A stretch of 64,000 nucleotides of DNA from the NCBI RefSeq assembly GCF_000213555.1, contig NZ_GL891979.1:189956-253955 (forward strand), given 5' to 3'. Below, piece by piece: positions 62,654-64,000 of the stretch (position 1 is the first letter of the stretch; each line of letters begins with the position of its first letter). Below the pieces are notes generated by a model. That model was not told where the DNA came from. It saw nothing but the letters and a program-made list of their open reading frames with translations, and made no database searches. The DNA comes from Dysgonomonas gadei ATCC BAA-286 (GTDB lineage: Bacteria; Bacteroidota; Bacteroidia; Bacteroidales; Dysgonomonadaceae). The position numbers were made by a program, and so were the translations under genes.

Positions 62654-63468
62654 AGAATAATAAACCAAAAGTATCTCTTATAATTGCAACATATAATTGG
62701 CCTGATGCTTTAGATCTGTGTTTGTCCAGTATTGCTTCGCAGACCATTTTACCGGATGAAGTAGTAATTGCTGATGATGGTTCTAAAGAAGATACAGCAA
62801 CTTATATACAAGTGAAAAGGAATAATTTCCCTTGTCCTGTTGTTCATGTCTGGCACGAAGATATCGGTTTCAGGCTTACTGTTATACGGAATAAGGCAAT
62901 TGTAAAAGCAACAGGAGATTATATTATTCAGATTGATGGCGATGTGATATTGAATAAGCATTTTATCGAAGATCACCTGACAATGGCACAGGAAAGATGC
63001 TTTGCCACAGGTAGCCGCATTATGATGACGCGGGAATTAAGTATGGATTTGTTGCACGGGAAATCTGTTGCGATCAGTCCTTTTACCAAAGGTCTGAGAA
63101 ATAGACTAAATGCCTGCCGGTCTTCCCTATTGGCAAACTATTTCCGTTTCAGATATAAAAAAGACAGTCCTCATTATATGAAAGGATGTAATATGGCATT
63201 CTGGAAGAAAGATCTACTGGCTGTGAATGGTTATAATGAAGATATGACAGGATGGGGGTATGAAGATAATGAAATCGCTGCCCGGCTTATAAATTCCGGA
63301 ATAAGGAAACAGTACCTCAAATTTTACGGAATTGTTTATCATATCTATCATCCTCTTAGCAGTCATGACCGGGAAACGATAAACGCCGATATTTTCAGGG
63401 ATGCTGTGAAAGAAGGAAGTACTTATTGTAAAAACGGATTGGACAAGTATATTTTAATTAAGAATTAA
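62650..63468 (+). CDS. Glycosyltransferase, GT2 type with C-terminal galactosyltransferase-like domain
   Basis: A 272-residue GT-A protein. VSLIIATYNWPDALDLCLSS and IADDGSKEDT at the start, IDGDVI as metal site near residue 97, and GCNMAFWKKDLLAVNGYNED with GWGYEDNEIAARL near 180-215, the chondroitin-type galactosyltransferase motif. Translationally coupled to the previous GT2 gene. It ends 88 bp before an insertion sequence gene, so the cluster may be cut off or continue beyond it. Confidence 0.88.
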   Translation: MKNNKPKVSLIIATYNWPDALDLCLSSIASQTILPDEVVIADDGSKEDTATYIQVKRNNFPCPVVHVWHEDIGFRLTVIRNKAIVKATGDYIIQIDGDVILNKHFIEDHLTMAQERCFATGSRIMMTRELSMDLLHGKSVAISPFTKGLRNRLNACRSSLLANYFRFRYKKDSPHYMKGCNMAFWKKDLLAVNGYNEDMTGWGYEDNEIAARLINSGIRKQYLKFYGIVYHIYHPLSSHDRETINADIFRDAVKEGSTYCKNGLDKYILIKN

Positions 63469-63484
63469 GAATGAATAATTAATA

Positions 63485-64000
63485 ATTAAGTGAAATAGTC
63501 ACGATTTAATCTGACAGTTACTAATAAAAACAGTAACATTATAAAAAGATTAAATTATGACTACATCGCAGAAAATCATTAAGAACAAATTAGGAGTTTT
63601 AGGATTAGCCCAACAATTAGGTAATGTTTCAAAAGCCTGTAAGATTATGGGCTATAGCCGGGATAGTTTCTATCGTTTTAAGGAGCTATATGAGCAAGGT
63701 GGAGAGTTAGCTTTACAGGAAATATCTCGGCGTAAACCTATTCTTAAAAATCGTATTGATACAGCTATTGAAGACCAGGTAGTAGCCTTAGCTATTGATA
63801 ACCCTGCTTTAGGTCAAGTAAGAGTTAGCAATGAGTTAAAGAAAAAGGGATTCTCTGTATCAGCAGGTGGAGTTCGTAGTATTTGGCTCAGGCATAACTT
63901 ACAAACGTTCCAACTACGTTTAAAAGCATTAGAGGCTAAAGTCGCCCAGGAAGGTTATATTCTGACAGAATCTCAGCTTATAGCCTTAGAAAAAGCTAAA
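63485..64000 (+). mobile_element. IS481-family insertion sequence, left part
   Basis: The transposase gene at 63557 and the AT-rich leader before it indicate an insertion sequence that runs off the right edge. The left end probably lies within 63485-63525, around TGACAGTTAC, but the terminal repeat cannot be fixed without the right end. Confidence 0.6.
63557..64000 (+). CDS. IS481-family transposase, N-terminal part (cut by the window edge)
   Basis: 148 codons are visible without a stop. The protein begins MTTSQKIIKNKLGVLGLAQQ, has a helix-turn-helix (NVSKACKIMGYSRDSFYRF, about residues 22-40), a winged region (PILKNRID, NPALGQVRVSNELKKKG) and ends in ALEAKVAQEGYILTESQL, all typical of the N-terminal DNA-binding half of IS481-type transposases. 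The DDE catalytic part lies outside the window. No frameshift is seen in the visible part. Confidence 0.8.
   Translation, partial: MTTSQKIIKNKLGVLGLAQQLGNVSKACKIMGYSRDSFYRFKELYEQGGELALQEISRRKPILKNRIDTAIEDQVVALAIDNPALGQVRVSNELKKKGFSVSAGGVRSIWLRHNLQTFQLRLKALEAKVAQEGYILTESQLIALEKAK

Overview
The window is a stretch of Bacteroidota chromosome, most likely Bacteroidales and perhaps a Dysgonomonas relative. The reasons are the recurrent promoter pattern (TTG, 19-20 bp, TAnnTTTG), AT-rich intergenic DNA with little Shine-Dalgarno signal, and families such as DUF4296, zinc-less DksA-like proteins, OMP_b-brl receptors, Gfo/Idh plus DUF1080 pairs and a type-2-like IleS. The genus is an inference; no rRNA or tRNA gene was seen. 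Coding density is high and most genes are housekeeping.

Layout. 0.4-4 kb: a B12-type radical SAM protein, a DUF937-like protein, a small lipoprotein that seems to lack an ATG, and a HAD phosphatase. 4-14 kb: a leucine/isoleucine operon (leuA, acyltransferase, leuC, leuD, a second LeuA-type synthase probably cimA, an LTA-synthase-like sulfatase, leuB), preceded by a promoter, a 23-codon Ile/Leu-rich leader peptide and a rho-independent attenuator. 14-21 kb: DUF418 membrane protein, ClC channel, fmt, aroB, small proteins. 21-26 kb: recJ, a metallo-hydrolase lipoprotein and recQ on the minus strand. 26-36 kb: a secreted HExxH protein with a metallo-hydrolase, two paralogous amino-acid permeases in opposite orientation flanking a Gfo/Idh oxidoreductase, a double DUF1080 hydrolase, proC and a DUF488 gene. 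36-41 kb: CNNM/CorC protein, tgt, LptF/LptG-type permease and a KdsC-type phosphatase on the plus strand. 41-46.5 kb, minus strand: DUF2520 protein, small membrane protein, nitroreductase, polyprenyl-phosphate sugar transferase, topA. 46.7-52.5 kb: an unknown cytoplasmic protein, an outer-membrane beta-barrel protein and a convergent OmpR-type two-component system. 53-59 kb: ileS, a DksA-like gene, lspA, a DUF4296 lipoprotein and a small partner. 59-63.5 kb: four glycosyltransferases in tandem. The right edge cuts an IS481-family transposase.

The most interesting signals are regulatory. (1) The leucine operon leader forms a complete attenuation switch: the leader stop codon lies inside an 8-nt segment that can pair with the 5' arm of the terminator. 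(2) The word GATAACACT, repeated with a 10-bp period, sits just upstream of three TAnnTTTG promoters: those of the two-component system, of the neighbouring outer-membrane protein, and of the distant HExxH/metallo-hydrolase operon. In two of the three the distance to the -7 box is identical. This predicts an autoregulated response-regulator regulon. (3) A family of intergenic elements combines an 18-bp palindrome (TTAAC, 8 bp, GTTAA) with two GTAACA or TGACA words exactly 9 bp apart. (4) Tgt has lost all three zinc-binding cysteines but keeps the histidine.
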